Part shown: positions 32,561 to 44,960 of the stretch, one piece after another | Position numbering within the stretch: position 1 is the stretch's first letter | Layout: every line of letters starts with the position of its first letter | NCBI GenBank assembly: GCA_023213315.1 | Contig: JAKCPI010000986.1 | Coordinates: 62,001 to 126,000 of the forward strand | DNA length: 64,000 nucleotides | Direction of reading: 5' to 3' | DNA from: Euborellia annulipes | Taxonomy: Eukaryota; Arthropoda; Insecta; Dermaptera; Anisolabididae | Program-made: the position numbers and the translations under genes | The notes under the pieces: model-generated | Seen by the model: only the letters and a program-made list of their open reading frames with translations | What the model was told of the DNA's origin: nothing | Databases searched by the model: none

Positions 32561-33609
32561 CATCTTCATCTCAGTCTCAAAGTATACAAATGTGGGGTGA
32601 GCTCGAAAATTATAAATTAATGAATGTATTGAGAAGCCATTCTATAGAGGCGTTAATAAAAAAATTTTATTTGCCTCCCCTTTTTCAAAGAATTTGCTAA
32701 AGCTACTTTAAAAAGAGTACATAATAATAAATCGTTTCAAATTTGCCATTTGCAATTTAGTAACAAAAAAAAAAAAAAAAATGATATATATATAATCTAA
32801 TCAAAACAATTTAAATCAGAAAAACTTTAATGTTATTTTCTCAAATCTCGGTACCTGGCGCTTGACACACTAATGCGTAACATGGTCCATATATAATATA
32901 TTGCATAAATAAAATTAAGAAATATGCTATTGGAATACAGTTAATATTTAATGTTAATATTGAATAAAATTTAATAAAAAAAAAAAAAAGAATGGGACCA
33001 GTGAGCTCCGGAAAACTGTAGAATTATTGTTGGGGAATGTGGGCCCTTCAACTACCAAGGCTAGGAGACCATATAACTGTAGAATGTCGTCGGTATATAT
33101 GGGGAATTTTATCGAACTAGGTATTTTATTATTCACTAATCAAACCAAAAGAAAAGTACTGAATTTAGAAAGAAAAAATAAAAAAGAAAGATACAAAATA
33201 CTAAGCACGGTCAACCCAAAAATATCCCTAAACAAAGCAAGTAGGACTGGAAAAAGTTAGAGATAAGAAATAACTAATGAATCATTCTTTGACTGGACCA
33301 TCTTTGAAGACGTTTGGTTTTAAATTTAAAATACACCTTAGAAAATATATAACAACAATGACGTCACTTGTTTTTTTATATTTCTAATAAATATTATTGA
33401 AAAATATTATTTATCATTTAATTTAAGACAATAATTATTGTATAAAAAAGATTAGTTAATATATAAATTTAAATGTTTTTATAAACATATGTAATCTTAT
33501 CTTTAAATTTATTAAAAGACCTAATTAGGAAAATCATGACAATTTTGATATTCAAATTTTGACAACTATAAATTGTAATATAATAAAATGAAGACGAAGA
33601 AAAACTTAC

Positions 33610-33663
33610 ATTTTGTTGATAAATTTTACTTAAAATTTTGACTCTGGTCCGAAACGTTGCCAT
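33610..33663 (-). CDS. candidate first exon of an unidentified gene (partial)
   Basis: On the minus strand ATG at 33663-33661 opens 18 codons (MATFRTRVKILSKIYQQN) ending at a perfect donor GTAAGT (33609 downwards). The basic, amphipathic N-terminus could be a mitochondrial presequence. No following exon was found between here and 25.2 kb, so either the intron is long or this is chance. I do not recognise the protein. Confidence 0.3.
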
Positions 33664-34061
33664 TTTTTATTAGGTGAGTAACAATACTAAAAATAAATTT
33701 TTCTAAACACATAATTATCAATAAACCAAAGCTTGCACGATTCATTTGTAGAGAAGAATTTAGTACTCCAGGCGCCAACAAGTGAAGGTTTATAAATTAA
33801 CAAGATAAATGAGTCTGGTTTAGAATTGTCAGAAAGTTTTCACTGTTTGCTAAAAGATAAGTTTTCTAGACAAATGTTAATTAACTATCGAAACTTCTTT
33901 TTTTTTTTTTTTTGTTCTAAATGCTTTTCTTATAAGAACAAAAAAAAAAAATTGGAAAACAAGGAAAAAGAATGTAAGTTATATCATATTTCTTTATTAA
34001 CATATTATATTTATTTTTAAAATACTTATCAAAGCGTCACATATGGGCTTTTTTTTATTAC

Positions 34062-34290
34062 AGTAGAGACTTGCTAATCCGGACTTCGTTACTCCGGCAT
34101 GCCGGCTAATCCGGAATGTTGAAAAGTCACTTCTTCACAATATTGCAGCAAAAAAACGGGTAATTTAAGAAAACAAAGTGTCATTACAGATTTTTTCAAG
34201 AGATAAATAATACATTTTGCATAATATTAAATATTTAGGGTAATCCGGTATATTTTCAGAATCCGGAATAGCATCGGATTAGCATTAAAA
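34062..34290. mobile_element. pogo/Tigger-like element remnant
   Basis: After a TA comes CAGTAGAGACTTGCTAATCC, close to the usual Tigger end (CAGTAGA..CTCGCTTATCCGG type). Repeated AATCCGG words follow (TCCGGCATGCCGGCTAATCC, GGTAATCCGGTA, AATCCGGAAT). The right end is not well formed and no transposase is present. Confidence 0.5.
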
Positions 34291-34729
34291 ATCGAATTCA
34301 AACAATTAAATATCAGAATCACACATTACTTGATTGTATCTTCTTGACTATGAAAATAGCAAAAAATTTTAACAACAAAAAACTCATTTATCATCATATT
34401 GTTACATTAAATAGAATACGTAGTAGGACCTAACAACAACTATGTATACCAAAGGAGACTTAACTCTCTCCCACTAGAATAGTTCACTGAGGATGGGCGA
34501 ATAAATTTTGCCCGAAACGTCTGGACATTCAAAGGGAATCGAGAGCGTTTTTATTTCTTGGCTGCCTGCATTTATATCCATCCTCAATACATTTCCAGCC
34601 ATTAAACATTATTATAAATATCAGAAGTAACATGATCCATTAAAATAATTAGGCGATAAGGGTGAAGTTCAAATTAATAACTGCCAATTTTATGTAAAAA
34701 TCAGGCAAAGTTTTTGCATATATATGTGG

Positions 34730-35000
34730 AGATCCCTACTGAAATCCTTCACTAGAAAGAGGAGGCAAGAAGCTAAGCCGGATAAGCTGCGGATTATGGA
34801 TCTGAAGTTTCAATACAACTCGGGTTCGAGTCCAGCTTGCCGTAAATAAATGAAGCAAGTCTCCTCTTAGAGGGAAAATCTCACCCCACATTGATGTGCC
34901 TTAAAAATGAGGATGACTCCGACTTGGTTAACTCAGGACTCAGGTGCCGAGAAGTGTAAGCTGCGTGTCTGGGAAGGATCAGTACCTCATAAAATCCATC
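34730..35000 (+). mobile_element. second tRNA-derived SINE-like unit
   Basis: A-box-like TAAGCCGGATAAGCTG and a consensus B box GGGTTCGAGTCC (about 34821) lie about 50 nt apart, followed by a body (GTCTCCTCTTAGAGGG, CGACTTGGTTAACTCAGGAC). It is not the same family as the SINE at 15617. A full cloverleaf is not evident, so I call it a SINE and not a tRNA gene. Confidence 0.45.
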
Positions 35001-35948
35001 CATCCCTCAATAGAAAATTACAGCCTTATCGATAATATATTAAAAGGGAAGGACTGGAGCTAAAGAAAGACATATGCAAATTTACTCTGTTTTAATGTTA
35101 ATATTTTAGAGTAACATAATGTCATTTCACTTTCAATTACTAATGTATTTTATACAGATATATATATATATATATATATATATAAATGACGGTTTTCTAA
35201 ATATAAGATGTTTATAATGGCACAGCCACAACCTCAAAAAGCAACTATAAGATGTTTATACTGACCATTTAGGATTCAAATCAAGGATAGTTCCGAAATT
35301 AAAATAATCTGTTTATCCACGAAAGCGGAGCTAGTACTAGGGGCAAATCAGGGACGAATGTTCACCCCTTAGTTAATGGTATGATATATATTTTCTTTAT
35401 TCATTCACATAGATGTAAAGAATTTCAATTGAAGAATAAATGAAATTCTTTTAAATTTGTTTGTAGATAAACAATGAAAAAAAAATTAGAAGAAGACCAG
35501 AAATTTTACATGGGAGGCGAAATACCAAACAACAATAAAAAATAAATATTTTAAAGAAATTTTCCCCTCCAGTCCCAGGCACCCAGGGCCTGAGGGATGG
35601 GAATGCACCATTCCTAAATTGATCCTTTCCAGGGGCCTTGTACCCGGAGAGTGATACGGGGAGCACAATAGGTCTATAAGGTCGCAGTGCAGAGAAGCCC
35701 CAGAACATCAAATTAATCAATCAATCAAGTGTGGGTCTCGCGACCCAGCATCGGGTCGTAGAAAAACTTTGCCGAGTCGCGAAAAAAATTTGTAACACTT
35801 TTTTTCATAAGGTAGGTCTCGAAAAATTTTAAAACCTCGTACCGGGCTGCGAAAAATTTTGGAAAACGCTGTCCTAAAATATTATGTCTTTACGGATAAA
35901 ACTCTCCAAAAATCTTTGTCTTGTCTTAGATATTTTAACATATAGGCC

Positions 35949-36362
35949 CAGTGGTGTCATTTGGGGGAGCGGGAGGGGGGCATTTGCTCCCTCAAGGGCT
36001 CTGATTTTTATAAAATTTTATATCGACGCTCTCAGTAAAAAATTGTCTAACTCCACTTTTTTTCGAAAATCATTTTTTTGTATTTTCTGTTGAAGAATAT
36101 CATTCTCCTTATGCCCTGAACTGAGTAAGAGCGTAATTCAAATTTTTCAGTTAAAAAAGTTGCCGCAAGAAAAGTGTTTAGCAGTGGCTCTAACAATGAC
36201 AATGAAATGTTTTTTGGCTCTCCTGAAAAATAAACAAAAATGGAGTTAAACACTTTACTAATTAGAATGTCGATATTATTCTTTAAATAAAATATTTCAA
36301 AATATATCTACCAGAAAAAAATTTACCCCCCCCTCCAAGAAAAAGTTAAAATGATGCCACTA
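35949..36362. mobile_element. non-autonomous hAT-like element (414 bp)
   Basis: Begins CAGTGGTGTCATTTGGGGGA, ends AAAATGATGCCACTA, and is flanked by the perfect duplication TATAGGCC (35941-35948 and 36363-36370). The left end resembles that of the element at 5745 (GTCATTTGGGGGAG), so the two are one subfamily. Confidence 0.8.
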
Positions 36363-36539
36363 TATAGGCCTATTAGACATCAGTTGGGTCAGGGAAAATA
36401 TTTTTTTCAAAGTTCATATAATATAAAAAAAGACGGAAGAAAAACTACATAATAATTAATGTCAGAGGTGATATGTGGTTGGATCTTTATCTACTAGAGT
36501 CTGGTATTGATTATAGTTTATTAAGAAGCCACGCAATCA

Positions 36540-37060
36540 GAACAAGTTGTCTTAATTGTCGACTACTCTTCTATTTGGCCTCGCTTTTCTGTATCTAATT
36601 TGATTAGGCAATCTCGTCACATTAAAACGATTAGCGGGGACAGCGAAAGATAGATAAATAGGGACCAGAGAAAGAGGGTCCTAGATAAGAGAGGGTTTCT
36701 AGAAAGCAAGAGAGTTGATTGGTTCACGTAGACGTCTCCTCCACATACACACCCACATACACCACATTATGAACAAGCAAAGCCAGTCAGCCAGGCTCTC
36801 TGAAACTGAAATCCGACCATGTTGACTCTCCTGATGCTTGTCCGCCCTGTGTTTTGTATTCGCGCGAGTGGTTTGTTTGCGCACAGATACGACAATTCAT
36901 TAGATAACTGAATTACAACAGGGAGAGAGGTATTCTCATCCCACGGAAACCAACCCCCTTGCAAGAGAGAGGGAGGCAGAGAGGGAGTCACTCCCTAGTA
37001 TGTCCTCCAATACTGCAAATTAAACGATTTAGCTAACCGGATTTACCCAATGAATAAGTA
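36540..37060. promoter_or_regulatory. higher-complexity non-coding block, candidate regulatory element
   Basis: This block is less AT-rich than its surroundings, holds GA-rich stretches (GAGAGAGGGAGGCAGAGAGG) and words such as GCGCGAGTGG, GATTAGCGGGGAC and TTTAGCTAACCGGATTTACC, and matches no repeat family in the window. It has no exon I can support. Regulatory function is inferred only from complexity and the absence of coding signs. Confidence 0.25.
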
Positions 37061-38019
37061 ATTCAATTGCCAAGGCTACGGACCAGCTTTAAAGAATATA
37101 TACGTATATATATATATATATATATTAATATAAGGTGTCTAAGAAGTTTATTTTTCAATTTTAATCAGGTTGACATTAATAAGTATATACAATTCCTTTA
37201 AAATAATAGAATTAACTTTAAAACATACTTTATCATTTATTTTTTCATTTTATTAAATTATAATAAGAGAAAGTAAAAATAAGTTGGAAAAGTAGAGGGG
37301 CTGCAAAGAAAATAAGCCTTTGTATGCTATATGCAAATCAAATTTTTCTTGGGATGGGAGGGGGAACTTTTTTTTCTTAAAATTTATTTACAAATATGTA
37401 TCTCAAATTTGGCCAAAAGATACTCGTATTTAATTTATGTTGAACGAGGTAAGAAAAGAAAAGAAGGAAATGCGGCCAGTGTATTTTCGTTATTGATTAT
37501 CAGCCCACGGCTAACGTTTCGATCCCATGGTTTGGACCATCATCAGAGCTGGGGCTGTGTCAAAAAAGGCATATATACTTTCCCCGAAACGGGAGGGCCT
37601 CATGTGAAATAATAGAAACTACTATTATAGTTATAGTCCCTTCTCGTTGTATGTGAGAGGTATGAGTCGGCTTTCGAAATTTCTAAAGCCGTTTGATTGG
37701 GCAAAAATTGCCCCCCTAGAGTCGTACCAGGACCTCCACGCTTTTGCGAAGGGCGGACTACCTTTATCCTAGGTCGCAGACCCAAAAATTTTATATTTAA
37801 GTTCAGTACAGTGAGGGACAATATTAAGTCACAACCATGCGTTTTTCACTTGTGATTATTTCATTGTTTTTTAAAAAAATATTATATATTTTTTAATGGA
37901 AACTTACATGGTTCAAACTTAGAAGATTTCCAATAAAGATTTACATTTTCTTTTATAAAAACAATAAAATAATCACAAGTAGAAAAAGCATGGGTGGGAC
38001 TTAATATTGTCCCTCACTG

Positions 38020-38360
38020 TACCTCCATGGAACGTGACAGGAAGCTTTTGTACAAAATCGGCCAAAAAGTACTACTACTTTACTGACGTAATTTTTCAGT
38101 TTTTTCGATTTTATCAAAATTCGCTCGAACGATTTTGATTAAAATTCAAAAATCACTTATTTTTTAGATGCTCTTTAAAATGTATATTCTCATTTTTGGA
38201 TTGAATCTTTTGAAGACCACTTTACTCATATACTACATGGGAAGGAGGATAAATACAGCACAATAGACAACTTTCTCATGCAAGCACAGTACACAACTTT
38301 CTCATGCCGAAGGGTAAGACAAAGTTGTGTGCTGAGCGACCAGTCACACATGATTTTTAG
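38020..38360 (-). repeat. partial copy of the 690-bp element
   Basis: A minus-strand copy with AAAATCGGCCAAAAAGTACT, AATTCGCTCGAACGATTTTG, TTTTGAAGACCACTTTACTC, and an altered TGTGTGCTGAGCGACC fold-back at its right end. Confidence 0.65.
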
Positions 38361-38399
38361 GTTTTTCGAATTTCTCTTAATTCCCGCTAATGATTTTGG

Positions 38400-39910
38400 T
38401 TGAATTAGTTTAAGAGATATTAATCATTTTTAGATCAAGAGAACAGCTAATTGTAGTAACAATACTCACACTCTAGTCATTTCCATGCCGTCACTTATAG
38501 ATTGGATCAGGCTGCACAATTTTACAAATTTGCTGCTTATTCAATCCACTTGATTTTCTCAGGACTAGCCTCAGTCTTTCGCTTTATATACAGTTCACAT
38601 CAAATTTGAGCAGTATTGCAGGTCAAAAATATTTGTCATGTTTAAAAGTGTAGCAGTATGTTATCTTATGTCTGCTTTCGACGAACTGCCATGATTAGTT
38701 GTCTGAAATAAAATAAAAAAAGATTAAAAATGTAACTTATATTTTGTTAGTATTTCTTGAGTCGAATGGCTGTAGATAGTCAATTGGAAAAGGAAACGGG
38801 AGCCTCCCCGGGAACAGCAGCAGAAACTTTCGATACATTTTTGAAGTAAAATATTGTCATTTGGTCTTATATTTTCAATATAAAATGAAGGGCTATTCAA
38901 AGTAGACTAGAGCTTATTCTGTAATTTTCTTAAAGAATGGGTCATAAATAATAAATGATCCTTGAAATGAAATAAAAATTAGATTTTTTTTGATAGAAAA
39001 ACAGCAGAATATCACTTAGCCAGAAGAGTTGCAAGAATCATTGAATTTTTTCTTTTAGTTATTATAAGAAAAATTCTGAATCTTTTAAGTCTACTTTATC
39101 GGATAAATAAATAAAAAAAATAAGTCTATTTTATTTACAAAGGTGTATTAATTTGTATGTCTCTATTTGATCAGGAGCAGGAGTTTAGTTTAATTATTAA
39201 AATACTTAACCCTAAATATATGAATTGCAGAATAAATTTAAAAATATTAGACTTGTTAATACAAATTCATTATTAAATGAATTAATTACATATTCAATAG
39301 ATTTTCAACTCAATTTAAGTGAATCAAGTGAAGTTGAAGTGAAGCAAAGCTTTTCTGTTTTTCTTCCAGATGTCAATCATGGTGCCAATGAGAAAATATA
39401 AAAAATAAAATTTATGAGATTTTCACGATTTGAAGACAAAATAAAAAATATTTTATCCATCTTTGTCATTTTTAAAAAAAGTCACTAAATCCACAAGAAC
39501 TGATTCCTGGGCTGCTGTTTGACAGATCTTAATGATATTCAACTTTTTTTGTGGTTATAATTATTATTATTAGGGGAATTTTTTAATTATAGACCACATT
39601 TTGTATTAATTATTTATGATAAAAAAAAACAGTACTTGATTACGGCTGCAAAATAAGCAGTCAAAACATTGTACAGTATTTATATAAACAAAGTGTGATC
39701 TATAATTAAAAATCCCTTTAATAATAATAAATTTATTTAATTTTTAAAATTACTTACTAAAAAAGTGAAAAGAAAAGAAAATGCCAATTATTTTAATTAT
39801 ATCACTGGTACAATTGTCAGAGAAGATCAATTTTAAAAGAGGATTAATGTTATTATCATACCAGAATGAATGGGCGGAACCAATTTCTCGTCTTCTTCTT
39901 ATATTATTTA
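38400..39910. other. non-coding, AT-rich, nothing recognised
   Basis: No exon, no named repeat family and no RNA gene is seen. A moderately complex segment at 38460-38850 (CCGTCACTTATAGATTGGAT, GGAGCCTCCCCGGGAACAGC) might be unique sequence. Confidence 0.3.
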
Positions 39911-41232
39911 AAAAAAAAGTGCAGGAGGTGTATTTGAACTCGAGAAGTTTGGTTAGAATGGAAAAAAATTAGATTGCTTGACGACGAATTAACCACTTGA
40001 GCCAAACTTTGTTTACTTCTTATAAGGAAAAATAAGCCATATAAGAAACATGAAATAAAAGAAGTATTAAAAAAATTTTAATATTCCACATATGATATAT
40101 CATTTTTCTTTACTTTTTATGCAGATTAATACTTTATAATCAAAATATGAATAGCATGCCTAATTTTCAAATAATTCAATGGACAAACGTCAGATTGTTT
40201 ATGCCTTGATGTAATTAAACCAAAAACTCTATATAACATATGATACATGTCATTAATTCTTGAATTTCTCCTGATTTCAAAAAACTAAATCCCTTTTAAT
40301 TATATGATCTAATTTAAGAGTTATTGGCGATCAAAATTAAGCTTATTTTCGACCTTAATGACATCCACACTCTATATTCTATATTATCGAAAAAGCTTAT
40401 TTAGCATTGTCTGATTAAAACCAAATTTTTACCAGAGATTTATAATTAAAAAATGAGTTTTTTTCTAAAGTTTCATTGAGATTGGTAAAGAAATAAATAA
40501 AATATTGACTATTTTGTAAATTGAGTTTTAGAATTGGGATCTCAGATTCAAGCCTAGACCCGGTTCACAGAGCGCTCTCTTTACCAATCCGGGATCGCGA
40601 ATTCTAAAACTCAATTTACAAAATAGTCAATATTTTATTTATTTCTTTACCAATCTCAATGAAATTTTAGAAAAAAACTCATTTTTTAATTATAAATCTC
40701 TGGTAAAAATTTGGTTTTAATCAGACAATGCTAAATAAGCTTTTTCGATAATATAGAATATAGAGTGTGGATGTCATTAAGGTCGAAAATAAGCTTAACT
40801 TTGATCGCCAAAAACTCTTAAATTAGATCATATAATTAAAAGGGATTTAGTTTTTTGAAATCAGGAGAAATTCAAGAATTAATGACATGTATCATATGTT
40901 ATATAGAGTTTTTGGTTTAATTACATCAAGGCATAAACAATCTGACGTTTGTCCATTGAATTATTTGAAAATTAGGCATGCTATTCATATTTTGATTATA
41001 AAGTATTAATCTGCATAAAAAGTAAAGAAAAATGATATATCATATGTGGAATATTAAAATTTTTTTAATACTTCTTTTATTTCATGTTTCTTATATGGCT
41101 TATTTTTCCTTATAAGAAGTAAACAAAGTTTGGCTCAAGTGGTTAATTCGTCGTCAAGCAATCTAATTTTTTTCCATTCTCACGTAACCAAACTTCGCGA
41201 GTTCAAATCCAACTCCTGCACTTTTTTTTTTT
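39911..41232. repeat. very long inverted repeat with tRNA-like ends
   Basis: The left arm 39911-40534 and right arm 40611-41232 are inverted copies, about 620 nt each, with very few differences and a 76-nt spacer (CCTAGACCCGGTTCACAGAG..). The outer part of each arm has tRNA-like promoter words: A-box-like TGGCTCAAGTGG and B-box-like GAGTTCAAATCC. The outer part of the right arm is repeated in tandem at 41270-41400. Confidence 0.85.
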
Positions 41233-41441
41233 ATTCTTAACTGTTTTTTACCCTCTCTCCAAGTTGTGAGCTACACAAGTGGTTAATTCTTCGTCAAGCA
41301 ATCAAAATTTTTTTCCATTCTCACGTAACCAAACTTCGCGAGTTCAAATCCACCTCCTGCACTTTTTTTTTTATTCGTAACTGTTTTTTACCCTCCCTCC
41401 AAGTTGTGAGCTGCACGAGGTTTTCATTTACCATCAATATA

Positions 41442-41519
41442 ATCAGTGAGGCGCTACGGGAGAGGGGGGCTGATATAATTGTCGAAGGCCATTTCCCCTC
41501 TTCCTTGTAGCGCCTCACT
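41442..41519. repeat. short palindromic element CAGTGAGGCGCTAC...GTAGCGCCTCACTG
   Basis: 14-bp perfect inverted ends flank a G-rich/C-rich centre. The ends CAGTG..CACTG are hAT-like, but the flanks show no 8-bp duplication. Confidence 0.5.
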
Positions 41520-42006
41520 GATTAAAATGTTGGTAAATAAAAACCGCGTGCAGCTCACAACAACTAGGTCGGTTCCCTTTGTTTTGCGCCCCCAGCCCAG
41601 TTGCGCCTGTGGCGGGCGCCCGTTTTGCCACGCCCTCGTTACTGCCCTGTGCGTACTAATAAACAAGGTTTCAAATAGGCAGGCTACACACAGAACCAGA
41701 CCAAACAAGACAAGATATTTCGTCTCAGACAAAATGTTTTGTATTACTGTGTGTATTCCATCATTAACGTTGAATTTTTGACTAAAACGATATGATAATT
41801 CTCTGCTTTTTTAGATGCGGAATTAATAATGTCTTACTCAGGTATTGTATATCAAGTTTCCGTTTACCTTGCATAACTTCTGTCTAGAGAATAAGCTTGA
41901 TCACTCTTCTTTCAGACATACTAAACGTGCCCGCTCCATCTCATTTGCCGTCTCAGGAATTCTCAACTCCGCCGCCATTTAGCTTCGAATTTCTACTCCC
42001 TTGGTG

Positions 42007-42436
42007 CAGAGGCGTACCGAGGCAGTTGGGGGCCTAGAGCGGAACTAAAGTAGGGGGCCTAATTTTTTCTTTGGGGGGGGGGAGGGGGTGGTCATCTGTA
42101 AATATCTCTCCTCCATACACAAAAATATTTTTAAAATAGTCCTACAGTATATATCCCTGAACTCCAAGGACCCCGGGGCCTCTCAAAGAGAAATTTCCAT
42201 TAAATTTTGTTTTTACTTGAGCCCTGAGGGCCCCGGGGCCTCTCAAAGATAAATTTTCATTAAATTTTCTTTTTTTTTTATCTAAATTTTTCCGTTTTTA
42301 CTTGAGCCCTGAGGGCCCTAGGGCCTCTCAAAGGGAAATTTTCATTAAATTCTTTTTTATAAATATATGGGGGCCTATGCCGGCTCGGGGCCTGGGGCGG
42401 ACCGCCCCCCTCGCCCCCCCCCTCGGTACGCCACTG
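42007..42436. mobile_element. non-autonomous hAT-like element (430 bp)
   Basis: The ends CAGAGGCGTACCGAGG and (inverse) CAGTGGCGTACCGAGG are flanked by the perfect duplication CCTTGGTG (41999-42006 and 42437-42444). The inside has three diverged copies of a GGGCCCCGGGGCCTCTCAAA module followed by AAATTT(T/C)CATTAAATT. Confidence 0.9.
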
Positions 42437-42774
42437 CCTTGGTGGTACTATGGTATATTGTTTTAACTTCAGCTCTGAAGATCGGCTAAAACCTGAAGAC
42501 AAAACTCAGCGAAAATTCGCCCTATTCAATTACACATACATTTGCGCTAAATCTCATTTTGCAAACAAAATCCAGACTCAAAGCGATCCCTATCCATCCT
42601 AGGCGACAAAATTTATTTCAATTGTTTTGGATACCAATCAATTGAAATAAATAGGGGTGGGATCTAAATGACCTTAAACGAATTAAAAAAATGTTTGAGA
42701 TTACTTGAAATATATTCCAGATTTTATTTATTATACTCTTCTATAATTTTACTATAAATATCCCGTATTTTTAA

Positions 42775-43115
42775 AGGCCAATTTCCACTATACTTGCCGT
42801 GCCCCTGCCGTCAGCATTTCCACTAGTCGTGCTGTGCTCCTACCGACAGAGATGATCTAAGACGGTCTCGGCGCGGCCGAAGACGGCCACAACACAGCCG
42901 AAGGCAATTTCCACTAGACATGCCGTGCCGCTGCATTGCGATGCTGTAGACCGTTTTCGCTCGAAGGACTGTTGGCTGCAGTCGGCACGGCACGTCTAGT
43001 TGAAATTTAAACGGCCTCTCCAATGCTATTTAAATAGCAAGTCCGTTTGAGCGATTACGGCGTGTCATCGCACGACAGGGGCACGGCAGCGGCACGACTT
43101 AGTGGAAATAGGCCT
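42775..43115. mobile_element. PIF/Harbinger-like MITE (341 bp)
   Basis: The inverted ends AGGCCAATTTCCACTA and AGGCCTATTTCCACTA (one difference) are flanked by TAA on both sides (42772-42774 and 43116-43118). The inside repeats GTGCCGTGCC..CAGC words and TTTCCACTAG motifs. A 3-bp TWA target points to PIF/Harbinger; the flank is short, so the family call is moderate. Confidence 0.65.
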
Positions 43116-43369
43116 TAAATGAGCTTCATCTCAGAGTATCTCTTAAGAAATCAACGGGTTTTTTGATCGATTACTTTTAGAAACCAATTTCCATTGGTAA
43201 AAATTTTATTAATATGATTTAAAGCTCTTCTTAAGCTATAAATTGTAGGTTTAACTAAAATTTTATGTTGCACATTGACATAAATTTATTGATTAAACTT
43301 TTAATTTAGTTGGTCTTTATTTAATCCACAGTCATCCCTCAAATCTTAGAGCTTATTCAACATTTATTT

Positions 43370-43780
43370 GCTTTTCGTTTAACGTCCAAAATTAAATTGC
43401 TCTCTCTCTGTGTCGTCGTATCTCGTCGACGGTTTTTGCCTCCTGTTCTCTTACGACTTAAATCATCCACCCGGCACCTTTCTCGACCAAATATGATTAG
43501 TAAGAAGTATAAATATTTATGGCAATCCTGCGCATAGCAATCCAATCAGCGCGTTTTTATTGATTTGGCATTTTTTACACGAACGGTCCGTCCTCCTGCC
43601 CCCTTAATCCTCTCCTTCCCTCATGCCACCTTGATTGTGTTTTTTTTTTGCGCCGCGTAATTATCAATACATGTATAACAAAAAAATGTAATTTGCACAA
43701 AAATAATTTAAAATGCACACCGCCTCCCCCAGCTTGACGAACTCTCTTTCGCATGGCTGAATTTATACATATATCAATGT
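43370..43780. promoter_or_regulatory. candidate regulatory island
   Basis: A less AT-rich, non-repeated-looking block with homeodomain-type words (TTTTTATTGATTTGGC; GCCGCGTAATTATCAAT) and pyrimidine runs. No coding exon is supported. The call is an inference from composition and motif content. Confidence 0.25.
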
Positions 43781-44689
43781 TACTGTTTGGAGGGATATAT
43801 ATGAAAGTTTATGAAAATTAAATTGGTTTAATCAGTTTGTTTTTTTTTTTATTTTTTTTATTTCATGAGAAGAATCCCAATTAAAGTCAATAGATATAAA
43901 ATTTAAATATTTTTTTAAATAAAATATATATACTATATATAGGCCTATATATTCAAAATATTAATTCTATAAAAGAAAAAAAAAAAAAAGAATTTAATTT
44001 ATGTATTCCCTAGCAATCAGATTGTTGAACGTCCCCCTGTAGCCGTAGCCATCGGTATATGTAATTTAAAAATGTTTATAATAAAGTCATACCCTAAATG
44101 GCAACAGTAGCAGAAAAGGGTTAAAAAACAAATAAAAAAAAAATTATTTATTGTTTAAATAACAATACCATTGGTGCTTGCCCCCCCCCCCAACCCCTTC
44201 CATAGCGCCGTCACTGTCTAAAAGATATCAAAATTTTTAATTTGGCTTTTTTCGAATTACCTATTTCAACATCTTACCAAATTTTTAAGTTACTTAACTA
44301 GAAGTTTTCAATCTTTTTTTCATATGTGTCAAAATTTTAATGTTTATTTGAATGAATTAGGGTTCCAAAATTATACTACTGTATTTTGAGTATATACGTA
44401 TATTGAAAGATCTAATCCTGTTTTTATCCACTTATTTTATTTTATAAATAAAAAGAGTGATTGGATATTTTATATTCATTAAATAAAATTTCGTATATTT
44501 TAAAATAAATCTCATTTTTTTGATAAACAAGCAATCAGATTATTAGATTCTTTTTTCTATCTTTTTCTTTTTGACTAATTCATAGCCTCGTAAATTTTGC
44601 AACCCTCCTATATATAGTAGAATATGGACAAATATATATCTATATTCCTAAAAATAATAAATAAAAAAATATCGAATAAAAAAATGATT

Positions 44690-44960
44690 ATCGGCTAGGC
44701 ATGTTGAGGGGGTGGGATGGGTTTTGAGAGTATGGGGATTGTGGGGGTTGCCAATAAAACATGGCACAAGGCGGGGACGTTAGGTCCGTTCATCTTGATT
44801 AGTGCCGGGCAGCCTGTGTGTGCGGGGTGGAAGAGAGGGGGGGGTTGCTCCATTCAAGCCATGATTCATACGCGATCGCCGCGAACGATGCATAATTAAC
44901 AAGAGCAAAGTGCAAAACACTTGGCAGACTGATTTTAACAACAGATAAGCTTTAATTCCT
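44690..44960. promoter_or_regulatory. candidate regulatory island
   Basis: A G-rich block with GCCAATAAAACATGGC, ATGCATAATTAAC and CAAAACACTTGGCAG, which look like homeodomain, POU and E-box/NK-type words. It is unlike the surrounding repeats. No exon is supported; function is inferred. Confidence 0.3.

Noticed and set aside
32954..33260. Overlapping frames on both strands near 33.0-33.2 kb
   Set aside because: No recognisable domain, no splice context and mixed low-complexity tails; it may be decayed transposon sequence, but I cannot support a name.
34820..34833. tRNA gene with a good B box
   Set aside because: The A and B boxes fit, but I could not draw an acceptor stem or anticodon arm; a SINE body follows. 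The same holds for 15617 and 47905.
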